This document shows, piece by piece, positions 1 through 7,807 of a DNA stretch of 64,000 bases (its first letter is position 1; each line of letters starts with the position of its first letter). The DNA is taken from NCBI GenBank assembly GCA_027014125.1, contig JALWEI010000038.1, forward strand, positions 1 through 64,000. The letters are read 5' to 3'. A program made the translations under genes and the position numbers. This DNA is from Acidilobaceae archaeon (GTDB lineage Archaea > Thermoproteota > Thermoprotei_A > Sulfolobales > Acidilobaceae). The notes under the pieces are model-generated. The model made no database searches. It saw nothing but the letters and a program-made list of their open reading frames with translations, and was not told the DNA's origin.

Positions 1-23
1 ATACAGCCGTATAGCGTATATAT

Positions 24-43
24 TCTTATATTATATTTATTAT
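24..43 (+). promoter_or_regulatory. Probable promoter of the CBS-domain gene
   Basis: This AT-rich stretch just upstream of the CBS gene has overlapping TATA-like elements (TTATATTATATTTAT). The GTG start lies about 25-30 nt downstream and is preceded by a GGGGGTG Shine-Dalgarno-like motif at 48-54. The exact box cannot be chosen by eye. Confidence 0.5.
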
Positions 44-61
44 CGTTGGGGGTGCCGTGTA

Positions 62-430
62 GTGGCGCTCGTGAGGGACATAATGAGGACCAGCCTTGTA
101 ACCCTCTCCCCGGGGGAGACGGTTGAGACCGCGGTTAGGATCATGAAGGAGAACAACATAGGCAGCGTTCTTGTGGTCGACGCGGGCAAGCTCGTGGGCA
201 TATTCACGGAGAGGGACCTCCTAGCCATGGTGGCAGGCGGGGCTGGGCTTGACAAGAAGCTGGGGGATGTGATGACCAGGAACGTTGTCACCGTGAAGCC
301 CGAGGACCCGGTGGTTAAGGCTGTATGCAAGATGGTGGAGCATAATATAAGGCACGTGCCCGTCGTGGACGATAGCGGGGCCCCACTGGGCATGGTCAGC
401 GCTAGGGATGTGCTAAGGAACATGCTCTAG
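62..430 (+). CDS. CBS-domain pair protein
   Basis: The 122-residue protein consists of little more than two tandem CBS domains, roughly residues 6-60 and 66-122. Each shows the usual pattern of V-X-P/T followed by a V(V)D...GIFTERDLL or GMVSARDVL ending. Such stand-alone pairs (a Bateman module) bind adenine nucleotides or related ligands and regulate a partner, but no catalytic domain or DNA-binding domain is attached, so its target is unknown. The start is a GTG with GGGGGTG 7 nt upstream. Its 3' end overlaps the convergent ornithine-cyclodeaminase-family gene by 18 nt, so the two are not an operon. Confidence 0.9.
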   Translation: MALVRDIMRTSLVTLSPGETVETAVRIMKENNIGSVLVVDAGKLVGIFTERDLLAMVAGGAGLDKKLGDVMTRNVVTVKPEDPVVKAVCKMVEHNIRHVPVVDDSGAPLGMVSARDVLRNML

Positions 431-1300
431 CCTGTCATGGAGGAGTATAGCGGCTGCCAGGTCGAAGAGGGGGCGACCGACGCTCTTGTAAACCCTCACC
501 CCACCCCCCGGGCATTTCTCCCCACCCTTCAGCAGGCCCCTCAGCTCGGCCAACTTGTGGCTAGGCGCCGTCTCAGGCGTCACATCCCCACTCTCCTCCA
601 GGACCATAGGGGTATCGATGAGGATGCACGAGGCCCTCGATAGAGTCTCCCTATCCAGCTCCCTAACAGGCCTGGGGGCCCCAACACTAGCCACAACCAC
701 GTCGTCGCCAAGCATAGAGCCGTGAACCACGGGCTCGGTGGCAGTTGTAGCTGCTACAATCACATCCGACCCCCTAAGCACCTCGCCCAGGCTGGCAAAG
801 GAGCCGTTGTAGCGGCGTGCAAGGCCCTCAGCCCTAGCCCTACCCCTGGAGTACACGAGGATCCGGGTGTAAGCGTAGAGGCGGGTCAGAACCTCCAGGT
901 GGTACCTAGCCTGCACCCCAGCCCCGATCACGCCAAGCACGCCACGGGTCCCCCCTAGCAGCTCCAACGCCAGGGCGGTGGCTGCCGCCGTCCTCCACCC
1001 TGTAGCGGGGCCAGCGTCGGCGTCAAGAAGCACCTCCCCAGTCCGGGCGTCGACTAGGAGGAGCCTGCCCCTGACCAGGGGTAGGCCCCGGCCCGGGTTG
1101 TCCGGGTATACTCCGACGAGCTTCAGGGAGTAGAAGCCCCTGCCAGCCGCTGGCATTACCCCGAACCACGAGCCCCCGTGCTCCAGCGAGGCCCTAGGAG
1201 CCTCCACGGCGCCCTCGTCTAGGAGGATCCTCCTGATCTCCTCCACCATGAGCCTTGGGTCCACTAGGCTATCTACAAGCTCGGGCCCCAGGATCCTCAT
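413..1300 (-). CDS. Ornithine cyclodeaminase / alanine dehydrogenase family (mu-crystallin) NAD(P)-dependent enzyme
   Basis: This 295-residue protein has the family layout: a substrate-binding N-terminal part, a Rossmann fold with GVIGAGVQARYHLEVL near the middle, and the C-terminal VYKSVGRPLFDLAAA motif. Members include ornithine cyclodeaminase, archaeal alanine dehydrogenase, ketimine reductases and opine-type dehydrogenases; sequence alone does not settle the substrate. The longest frame opens at 1375, but that start lies next to the TTTAAATA promoter box and would fall upstream of the expected transcript start. ATG 1300 has GGGGTGG 6-7 nt upstream and gives the family's usual N-terminus (MRILGPELVDSLV), so I choose it. 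It is divergent from the branched-chain transporter genes and could serve amino-acid breakdown with them. Confidence 0.85.
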   Translation of the reverse strand: MRILGPELVDSLVDPRLMVEEIRRILLDEGAVEAPRASLEHGGSWFGVMPAAGRGFYSLKLVGVYPDNPGRGLPLVRGRLLLVDARTGEVLLDADAGPATGWRTAAATALALELLGGTRGVLGVIGAGVQARYHLEVLTRLYAYTRILVYSRGRARAEGLARRYNGSFASLGEVLRGSDVIVAATTATEPVVHGSMLGDDVVVASVGAPRPVRELDRETLSRASCILIDTPMVLEESGDVTPETAPSHKLAELRGLLKGGEKCPGGGVRVYKSVGRPLFDLAAAILLHDRLEHVP

Positions 1301-1379
1301 AGCGAGCCACCCCGCGGTGGGACCTAGTGGGACTCTTGTACTATTATTCAATAACCTTGATATACCGGACACCATAGAG

Positions 1380-1387
1380 TTTAAATA
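1380..1387. promoter_or_regulatory. Shared divergent promoter box (TTTAAATA)
   Basis: A single TTTAAATA box sits between the ornithine-cyclodeaminase-family gene and the livK-type gene. Read rightwards it predicts a transcript start near 1410 for the gene at 1446. Read leftwards it predicts one near 1355 for the gene starting at 1300. No second box is obvious in the gap, so the two directions may share or compete for TBP binding. Confidence 0.5.
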
Positions 1388-1445
1388 GGCATTCCCATGA
1401 ACCTCTTAATACCAGTAGCCATAGGTAGGAGTTGGGTGGGAAGGC

Positions 1446-2855
1446 ATGGCTGGCCAGTCAACACTCTACGCGATGGCAGTGGTTGCACTCATCATAGGCA
1501 TAGCCATAGGATACTTCGCCGGGGCAGGCAACGTTACTACAACAACCGTCACCCAGACCCAGGTGCAGACAGAGACCCAGATACAGACAGTTACAACCAC
1601 AGTAGTAGCAGGCGAGGGAGAAGTAGTAACCGTCACAAAGACACTCCCAGTAACGACAACCGTCACTCAGACCCAGACAGTCCAGGGCCAGGCCCCAGCC
1701 GCAGGGCTAAGCGGAGAGGTCAAGATAGGAGTACTACTTCCACTAACCGGAGACCTAGCAAGCTACGGCGAGGCGGCCAGGGCGGCAGCCCTACTCGCAG
1801 AGCAGGACATAAACGCCTGGCTCCAGGCGGCAGGAGCACCCTTCACCGTCAAGATGGTCATCGAGGACACCCAGACCGACCCCACAGTGGCACAGCAGAA
1901 GTTCGACACGCTAGCAGCCCAGGGCATAAAGTTCATGCTAGGCCCCATGACCAGCGCAGAGGTCTCAGCCCTAAAGGAGAGGGCTGACACCCAGCAGATA
2001 CTACTCATAAGCCCCTCAAGCACCGCCCCACAGCTGGCCATACCCGACGACTTCGTATTCAGGTTCTGCCCAACAGACCTAATCCAGGGCCCAGCAATAG
2101 CTAAGGTGATGCAGGCTGACGGCGTCGAGGTGGTGGTAGCACTAGTCAGGGCCGACGACTGGGGCAGGGGCCTGATAGAGTCAAGCAAGGAGGCCTTCCT
2201 AGAGATGGTGCCCAACGGCGTAGTCGAGGTTATAGAGTACGACCCCAAGAACCCCAACTTCGCCCAGCAGGTAGCACAGCTAAACGACCTAGTAACCAAG
2301 TACATGGGAGAGGGTAAGAAGGTAGGCGTCCTACTAATCTCATTCAACGAGGCAGTCCAGGTATTCCAGCAGGCAGACCAGTACGACACCCTCAAGCAGG
2401 TAAGGTGGTATGGTAGCGATGGCACCGCACTACTATCAGAGATAGTAAACGACCCCGTAGCCGGGAAGTTCGCAGCCCAGGTCAAGTTCATCAACCCAAT
2501 ATTCGCAGCAGCCAAGAGCAACAAGTACGAGGACGTGAACAAGAGGCTAACAGAGGAGCTAGGCAGGGTACCAGACACCTACGCCTTCGCAGTATACGAT
2601 GCAGCATGGGTAGTAACCCTAGCCCTAATGGCGGTAGGAGACTATGACTCAGTAAAGGTCAAGGAGATACTGCCAACAACAGCCAGGATCTTCTACGGAA
2701 CCACCGGCGAGATAGTCCTAAACGAGGCGGGAGACAGGGCCTTCGCAGACTACGCCCTCTGGGAGGTCGTAGAGACCAGTCCAGGCCAGTACGAGTGGGT
2801 CAACGTCGGAATGTACAAGTACGCGAGCAACTCAATAGAGTGGTACACAGGATAA
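1446..2855 (+). CDS. Branched-chain amino-acid type ABC transporter, substrate-binding protein
   Basis: A 469-residue lipid-independent binding protein. Residues 7-27 form one hydrophobic segment that should anchor it in the membrane. Residues 31-85 are a linker made almost only of Thr, Gln and Val, likely glycosylated and extended. A Peripla_BP_6 (LivJ/LivK-like) domain follows from about residue 90 (VKIGVLLPLTGDLASYGEAA). It would capture branched-chain or other amino acids outside the cell for the permeases LivH/LivM encoded downstream. SD GGTGGG lies 5 nt before the ATG. The codon choice is strongly biased (CTA, ATA, AGG, GCA), as expected for high expression. True ligand unknown: the family also binds amides, urea and aromatic acids. 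Confidence 0.88.
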   Translation: MAGQSTLYAMAVVALIIGIAIGYFAGAGNVTTTTVTQTQVQTETQIQTVTTTVVAGEGEVVTVTKTLPVTTTVTQTQTVQGQAPAAGLSGEVKIGVLLPLTGDLASYGEAARAAALLAEQDINAWLQAAGAPFTVKMVIEDTQTDPTVAQQKFDTLAAQGIKFMLGPMTSAEVSALKERADTQQILLISPSSTAPQLAIPDDFVFRFCPTDLIQGPAIAKVMQADGVEVVVALVRADDWGRGLIESSKEAFLEMVPNGVVEVIEYDPKNPNFAQQVAQLNDLVTKYMGEGKKVGVLLISFNEAVQVFQQADQYDTLKQVRWYGSDGTALLSEIVNDPVAGKFAAQVKFINPIFAAAKSNKYEDVNKRLTEELGRVPDTYAFAVYDAAWVVTLALMAVGDYDSVKVKEILPTTARIFYGTTGEIVLNEAGDRAFADYALWEVVETSPGQYEWVNVGMYKYASNSIEWYTG

Positions 2856-2864
2856 CCCTAACCC

Positions 2865-2898
2865 AGGCCCCTCCACGGGGCCTCACCCCACACTTTCT
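2865..2898 (+). terminator. Hairpin plus T-rich tract after the binding-protein gene
   Basis: AGGCCCC (2865-2871) and GGGGCCT (2877-2883) form a perfect 7-bp stem with a 5-nt loop, followed by the pyrimidine tract ending TTTCTT (to 2898). It lies 10 nt after the stop codon and before a separate promoter for livG. It could terminate or protect the abundant binding-protein mRNA. Archaeal termination relies mostly on T-tracts, so the stem may act in mRNA stability instead. Confidence 0.45.
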
Positions 2899-2949
2899 TA
2901 CCGTAAAGGAGTCAATCGTGCCTATTGGGTTTCAACGGGTATAACTTTC

Positions 2950-2957
2950 TTTAAAAG
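2950..2957 (+). promoter_or_regulatory. Probable promoter of livG (TTTAAAAG)
   Basis: A TTTAAAAG box lies about 50 nt before the ATG at 3007, predicting a transcript start near 2980 and a short leader. It would let the ATPase and permease genes be transcribed apart from the binding-protein gene. Confidence 0.5.
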
Positions 2958-3006
2958 GGGGTACCCACGGCTTATCAACCCAGGAATAACGGGGGGTAAA
3001 AGTGGG

Positions 3007-3771
3007 ATGCAGAGCAACCACATCATAGAGACAAGGGGCATAGTAAAGACCTTCGGCGGCCTACGAGCACTAGACGGGGTAGACATCAAGGTCCAGAGGG
3101 GCAGCCTCACACTCCTCATAGGCCCCAACGGTAGCGGTAAGACAACGCTCATCAACGTTATAGGCGGGGTCTACAAGCCCGACGCAGGCCAGGTGATCTA
3201 CGAGGGCGAGGACATAACAGGCCTCCCCCCACACGAGATATACCATAAGGGCATTGTGAGGACCTTCCAGATACCCAGACTCTTCAAGAACCTAATAGTC
3301 ACAGAGAACCTGGCAACAGCCAAGAGAGGCAACCCCGGGGAGAACGTGTACCTAGCCCCCCTAAAGAGCAGGTGGATAGACTTCGAGACAAAGACTATCA
3401 GGGAGTCAATGATAACAGAGCTAAAACTCAAGATACTCCACATGTGGAACAGGAAGTCAAGCGAGCTCAGCGGCGGCCAGATGAAGCTAGTAGAGATAGG
3501 CAGGAGCCTAATGGCAGGGGCCAGGCTAGTCCTCATGGACGAGCCCGCTGCCGGCGTGAACCCAACCCTAGCCCACCAGATCTTCGCGATGCTCAAGGAG
3601 ATGACCCGGGGCCTCGGGATAACATTCCTCATAGTAGAGCACAGGCTAGAGATCGCGGCGGAGTACGCTGACTACGTGATAGCTATGGCCAGGGGTAAGG
3701 TGATAAGCGAGGGCAAGCCAAACGAGGTGATGACAGACCCGGTAGTGGTGAAGAGCTACCTGGAGGGGTAG
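3007..3771 (+). CDS. livG: Branched-chain amino-acid type ABC transporter ATPase (LivG)
   Basis: This 254-residue ATP-binding subunit energises import through LivH/LivM. Visible motifs are Walker A GPNGSGKTT near residue 38, the signature LSGGQMKLVEIGRSL near 157, Walker B LVLMDEPAAG just after it, and the H-loop in VEHRLEIAAEYAD. The LivG subtype is shown by the DITGLPPHEIYHKGIVRTFQIPRLF segment, which is typical of this subunit, and by its longer middle region compared with LivF. The ATG has a purine-rich GGGGGTAAAAGTGGG ahead of it. The stop is followed after 4 nt by livF, whose SD (GGAGG) lies inside the livG 3' end, so the two are translationally coupled. Confidence 0.93.
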   Translation: MQSNHIIETRGIVKTFGGLRALDGVDIKVQRGSLTLLIGPNGSGKTTLINVIGGVYKPDAGQVIYEGEDITGLPPHEIYHKGIVRTFQIPRLFKNLIVTENLATAKRGNPGENVYLAPLKSRWIDFETKTIRESMITELKLKILHMWNRKSSELSGGQMKLVEIGRSLMAGARLVLMDEPAAGVNPTLAHQIFAMLKEMTRGLGITFLIVEHRLEIAAEYADYVIAMARGKVISEGKPNEVMTDPVVVKSYLEG

Positions 3772-3775
3772 CAAC

Positions 3776-4495
3776 ATGGCGCCCATACTAGAGGTGAAGG
3801 GGGTAGACGCAGGGTACGGCAAGCTACAGATACTCTTCAACGTATCCATGGAGGTAGAGCCCAAGGACATATTCGTCATAGTAGGCCCCAACGGTAGCGG
3901 CAAGAGCACCCTGCTCAAGACGATCTTCGGCCTAACAAGGATATACAAGGGGAGCATAAGGTTCAACGGTGAGGAGATAACGGGGAAGCCCCCACACGAC
4001 ATAGCAAAGACAGGTATAGCATACCTACCCCAGACAGACAACGTCTTCGCCCAGTTAACAGTAGCTGAGAACCTCAAGATGGCGGCATACACGCTCCCAC
4101 CAGACCTAGCCCAGGAGAGGATAAGCGAGGTCCTAGAGAGATTCCCACTCCTAAAGGCCAGGCTAAAGGACAAGGCAATGACCCTCAGCGGGGGCCAGAG
4201 GCAGATACTAGCCATGGCAATGTCACTCATAAGGAAGCCAAAGCTAATGCTATTCGACGAGCCGACAGCGGCATTGGCGCCGAAGCTAGCTGCCGAGATA
4301 CTGGACGAGATAATCAAGCTCAGGGACGAGCTCGGGATAACGATTATACTGGTGGAGCAGAATGCGAAGAAGGCCCTACAGATGGGTGACAAGGCCCTGC
4401 TCCTAGTAGGAGGCAGGGTCATGTATAGGGGCGGCGCGAAGGAGTTGCTCGAGCACCCAGAGCTGGGTGCCCTATACCTGGGCTTGAAGAAGTAG
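3776..4495 (+). CDS. livF: Branched-chain amino-acid type ABC transporter ATPase (LivF)
   Basis: This 239-residue second ATPase would pair with LivG. It has Walker A GPNGSGKST near residue 38, the signature TLSGGQRQILAMAMSL, Walker B LMLFDEPTAAL and the D/H-loop region IILVEQNAKKAL. The shorter length, the AYLPQTDNVFAQLTVAENLKM Q-loop region and the C-terminal GGRVMYRGGAKELLEHPEL tail are standard for LivF. It lies within the liv operon: 4 nt after livG and 13 nt before livH. Confidence 0.93.
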   Translation: MAPILEVKGVDAGYGKLQILFNVSMEVEPKDIFVIVGPNGSGKSTLLKTIFGLTRIYKGSIRFNGEEITGKPPHDIAKTGIAYLPQTDNVFAQLTVAENLKMAAYTLPPDLAQERISEVLERFPLLKARLKDKAMTLSGGQRQILAMAMSLIRKPKLMLFDEPTAALAPKLAAEILDEIIKLRDELGITIILVEQNAKKALQMGDKALLLVGGRVMYRGGAKELLEHPELGALYLGLKK

Positions 4496-4508
4496 GGGGT
4501 GGCCGGGG

Positions 4509-5516
4509 ATGGTGTTGAACGTACAGTTATTCCTGGACACGATGGCCTACGCCAGCGTGCTAGGCCTCCTGAGTATGAGCCTAACCCTAACTTACATAGT
4601 TAGCAGGGTACCAAACTTCGCCCATGCAACATTCGCAGCCATAGGCTCATACATGGTACTCATAGTAGTATGGCTCTTGGGCATCTATAAGACTGGGCCC
4701 TCATGGGGCGTCTACTACGCATCCCTACCCCTATCCTTCATAGTAGTAGGAGCCGTGGCCCTACTACAATACCTTATAGTCCTTAGGCCCCTAGCCAAGA
4801 AGGGTATAAGCATAGATGGGCTGATGATCGCCACTCTAGGCATAGACATAATACTAGTCGGGCTCCTAAACATATCAGCAGACTTTCTAGAGGAGATATT
4901 CCAGCAGTCACCAGACAAGGATCTCAGGAAACTAGTGACGTACCCAAGGTCAGGATACCTATCCAGCTACGAGCCGACAATAATGGGGGTAACAGCATCA
5001 TCAATACTAGGCCCCCTACTACTAGTAGTCTCAACAGTAGGCTTCTACCTATTCCTGACAAGGACAAAGTTCGGCACCGCCATGAGGGCAGCGATAGAGA
5101 ACCCGCAGCTAGCCGAAACCCTAGGAATAAACGTCAACCTCGTCTATTCAATCTCATGGTTCATAGCAGGGGGGCTGGCAGGCATAGCAGGGGTAATAAT
5201 GGTGATGACTACGAAGCTGAACCCCACCATGGGATGGCTCCTGATCGTGAGCGTATTCGCCGGGAGCATAGTAGGAGGCCTAGGTAGCCTGTTCTGGGGC
5301 GCCGTTGGAGGCCTTCTAATAGGCTTCCTAGAGCAATTCGGAGTCTACTACACGCAGATAATACTAGGCGCATTAACCGGGGAGACGGTTAGCCTGGGCA
5401 ACTACAGGCAGGTCTTCTCACTAGGCGCGATAGTAGTCATGCTTCTAGTCGCTCCTCAGGGGCTCGCATCCCTGAACTGGGGTAAGATACTATCCAGGCT
5501 GGGCCTCAGGAGGTGA
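4509..5516 (+). CDS. livH: Branched-chain amino-acid type ABC transporter permease (LivH)
   Basis: This 335-residue integral membrane protein has about eight hydrophobic segments. The family-typical N-terminal pattern MAYASVLGLLSMSLTLTY and NFAHATFAAIGSY are present, as is the ATPase-contact loop near TKFGTAMRAAIENPQLAETL. The C-terminal region (AGSIVGGLGSLFWGAVGGLLIGFLEQ) is also as in LivH. It forms the membrane channel with LivM. ATG 4509 follows a purine-rich GGGGGTGGCCGGGG. The 3' end carries a strong AGGAGGTGAT at 5508-5517 that serves as the SD of livM, with only 3 nt between the genes. Confidence 0.93.
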   Translation: MVLNVQLFLDTMAYASVLGLLSMSLTLTYIVSRVPNFAHATFAAIGSYMVLIVVWLLGIYKTGPSWGVYYASLPLSFIVVGAVALLQYLIVLRPLAKKGISIDGLMIATLGIDIILVGLLNISADFLEEIFQQSPDKDLRKLVTYPRSGYLSSYEPTIMGVTASSILGPLLLVVSTVGFYLFLTRTKFGTAMRAAIENPQLAETLGINVNLVYSISWFIAGGLAGIAGVIMVMTTKLNPTMGWLLIVSVFAGSIVGGLGSLFWGAVGGLLIGFLEQFGVYYTQIILGALTGETVSLGNYRQVFSLGAIVVMLLVAPQGLASLNWGKILSRLGLRR

Positions 5517-5519
5517 TGA

Positions 5520-6713
5520 ATGGTGCCCATAGAGCTGGATATAGGAACCCTGGCCCAAAGCCTCGCATACTTCATAGCCGCGTATACAATAGTAACCCTG
5601 AGCCTCAACCTAGAGGCAGGCTTCACGGGGATCCCCAACTTCGGTAAACACCTCTTCGTCGCAGCCGGGGCGTTCGTAGTAGCCAGTATAGGTAACAGGC
5701 TCAGCGCCTACATAGTATCAGTCCTCTACAAGGACGAGATACTAAAGCTAATACAAGAGGACCCCCTGCTATCCAAGAGGATCACGGAGGCAGATATAGG
5801 CAGTCTGTGGAGCATGTACGCAGACCCCCTGGGCAACAGGGACCTGGACAGGATAATGGACAAGTTCTTCGCCCAGCACCCCGAGCTGGGCATACTCCTA
5901 TTCATACTGATACTAATACTCGCAGTCGCGATAGGAGGGCTACTAGGCCTGCTAATATCATACCCAGCCCTAAGGCTCAGGGGAGAATACCTGGCAATAC
6001 TACTACTAGCGGCAGCCGAGATGGTTGTAATGGCTATAGGATACTACTGGAAGCCTCTGGTAGGAGGCACCACCGGCCTCTTCCTGCCAAGGTACCTAGC
6101 AGTATTTGGGCAGAAAGTGATCCTAGGAGTCACGGTGCTCCTCATACTGGCGGCGGTGGCGATGTACCTCTACGCCCAGAGGATAGCAAACTCCCCAGCG
6201 GGCAGGATGATGAGAGCGGTCAGGGATGACGAGCTGGCTGCCGCAAGCCTAGGCAAGGACATAGCAAAGGTGAGGAGGGACGTGATCATAATCAGCTCCG
6301 CCATGGCAGCACTAGCAGGGGCACTAATAGCAATACACACGGGCTCAGTGGTATCAACACACTACCAGAGGTTCTCATGGACATTCATCCCTTGGGCCAT
6401 GATGATCGTTGGGGGCGTGGCTAACAACTCCGGGGTGGTGGTAGGCGTGGCGATAATAATGATTCTACAGAAGTTTGTGGATATAGTGAAGCCCATGCTA
6501 GCCCCCGTTGTGCCCTTCGACCCGGTATGGCTCTACCAGATAGGCCTAGGCCTAGTGATTATACTGATGCTCTACATGAGGCCTCAGGGCATCATACCGG
6601 AGAAGCCCTCAAGGACCGTAAACTTCGAGGAGATATTCGAGGATGTGCTAGAGGATAAGGTGGAGGACGAGCAGGCAAAGAAGATGATCAGGGAGGGCAG
6701 GGCAACGCCCTAG
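5520..6713 (+). CDS. livM: Branched-chain amino-acid type ABC transporter permease (LivM)
   Basis: This 397-residue membrane protein is the second permease. It shows LSLNLEAGFTGIPNFGKHLF near the N-terminus (family: LSLNL..GYTGLLNFGHAAF), several transmembrane segments and the ATPase-contact loop SPAGRMMRAVRDDELAAASLG. A charged loop of about 60 residues (YKDEILKLIQ to ELGI, roughly 65-120) is longer than in bacterial LivM. The C-terminal tail is long and acidic (FEEIFEDVLEDKVEDEQ). It ends the operon and converges on asd with 17 nt between the stops. Confidence 0.92.
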   Translation: MVPIELDIGTLAQSLAYFIAAYTIVTLSLNLEAGFTGIPNFGKHLFVAAGAFVVASIGNRLSAYIVSVLYKDEILKLIQEDPLLSKRITEADIGSLWSMYADPLGNRDLDRIMDKFFAQHPELGILLFILILILAVAIGGLLGLLISYPALRLRGEYLAILLLAAAEMVVMAIGYYWKPLVGGTTGLFLPRYLAVFGQKVILGVTVLLILAAVAMYLYAQRIANSPAGRMMRAVRDDELAAASLGKDIAKVRRDVIIISSAMAALAGALIAIHTGSVVSTHYQRFSWTFIPWAMMIVGGVANNSGVVVGVAIIMILQKFVDIVKPMLAPVVPFDPVWLYQIGLGLVIILMLYMRPQGIIPEKPSRTVNFEEIFEDVLEDKVEDEQAKKMIREGRATP

Positions 6714-6730
6714 CCCCCAACACCCTTTCT

Positions 6731-7807
6731 CTATAGGAGACCCTTATCCTGATACGCCCTATACACCTCATAGGCTAGTATAGCAGCCCCAGCAGCGCCC
6801 CTGATAGTATTGTGCCCCAGGATCACCGACCTGAGCCAGGGCCCATCCCTAGAGTCGATGAGGCTCAGCCTCCCTACCACAACGCTCATACCATCACCCT
6901 CCAGCCTATCTAGCCTGGGCTGGGGCCTGTCCTCCCCGTCCCTCACCACTAGAGGCTTTTCAGGGGCTGTGGGTAGGCTCCACTCCTGGGGGGCGCTCCT
7001 GAACCCTCCTAGCACCCTTGCCACCTCCCCTATATCCTCTGGCCTGCGTGATAGCTTGGCGTAGACTACCTCCGTGTGGCCATCGATCACGGGCACCCTG
7101 GTGGCGGTAGAGGTTATCTCTAGGTCCAGATGCTCCACCTCGTCCCCGGCTAGGCTGCCTAGTATCTTCCTAGACTCGTTCTCTATCTTCCACTCCTCCC
7201 CGGATATGTAGGGAACCAGGTTATCCACCATATACATTGCCGGCAGGCCCCGCAGGCCTGCGCCGCTTATAGCCTGGAGGGTAGTGACCATAACCCTCTC
7301 AAGGCCATACTCGTCCAGGAGTGGTTTGAGGTAGAGTGTGAGAATGGCGGTGCTACAGTTCGGGTTCTTCAGTATAACACCCTTCCAACCCCTAGTCTCC
7401 CGCTGGAGTTTCACGAGCTTAACATGGCTATGATTGACCTCCCCGTTAAGGAGGGGAACATCGGGGTCCATCCTCATCGGCCTAGCGTTGGACGCTACAT
7501 CTATCCCCCTCTTGGCGAGCCCAACCTCTATATCAGCCGCTATGGATGCAGGAAGGGCGCTGAACGCCACCTCGACACCCTCCCTGGCTAGCAGCTCCGG
7601 GTCGCTTGGGGAGACCTTAATCTCCCTGGCCCACTCCGGTATGCTAACCTCCACCCTCCAGTCAACAGCCTCCCCGTAGAGCCTGCCCACACTGCTCCTA
7701 CCAGTTATGTGGGTAACCTCTATGAAGGGGTGCCCGTCCAGGAGCTGGATAAACCTCTGGCCCACAAGACCGGTCCCCCCGAGAACCGCGGCCCTAACCC
7801 TATCCAC
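6731..7807 (-). CDS. asd: Aspartate-semialdehyde dehydrogenase
   Basis: This 358-residue enzyme reduces aspartyl phosphate to aspartate semialdehyde with NADPH, the branch point to threonine, methionine and lysine. It has the N-terminal nucleotide-binding motif VLGGTGLVGQRF, the active-site cysteine in KNPNCSTAILTLYL and the family's TTLQAISGAG segment. The longest frame opens at 7840, but GTG 7807 has GAGGTGG 6 nt upstream and starts just before the conserved AAVLGGTG. This start overlaps the aspartokinase stop by 8 nt (GTGGATAG), so the two genes are translationally coupled. The archaeal/fungal subtype fits best. Confidence 0.93.
   Translation of the reverse strand: MDRVRAAVLGGTGLVGQRFIQLLDGHPFIEVTHITGRSSVGRLYGEAVDWRVEVSIPEWAREIKVSPSDPELLAREGVEVAFSALPASIAADIEVGLAKRGIDVASNARPMRMDPDVPLLNGEVNHSHVKLVKLQRETRGWKGVILKNPNCSTAILTLYLKPLLDEYGLERVMVTTLQAISGAGLRGLPAMYMVDNLVPYISGEEWKIENESRKILGSLAGDEVEHLDLEITSTATRVPVIDGHTEVVYAKLSRRPEDIGEVARVLGGFRSAPQEWSLPTAPEKPLVVRDGEDRPQPRLDRLEGDGMSVVVGRLSLIDSRDGPWLRSVILGHNTIRGAAGAAILAYEVYRAYQDKGLL

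Noticed and set aside
1301-1375. N-terminal extension of the ornithine-cyclodeaminase-family enzyme
   Set aside because: It begins beside the promoter box and has no SD; ATG 1300 has both an SD and the family's usual start.
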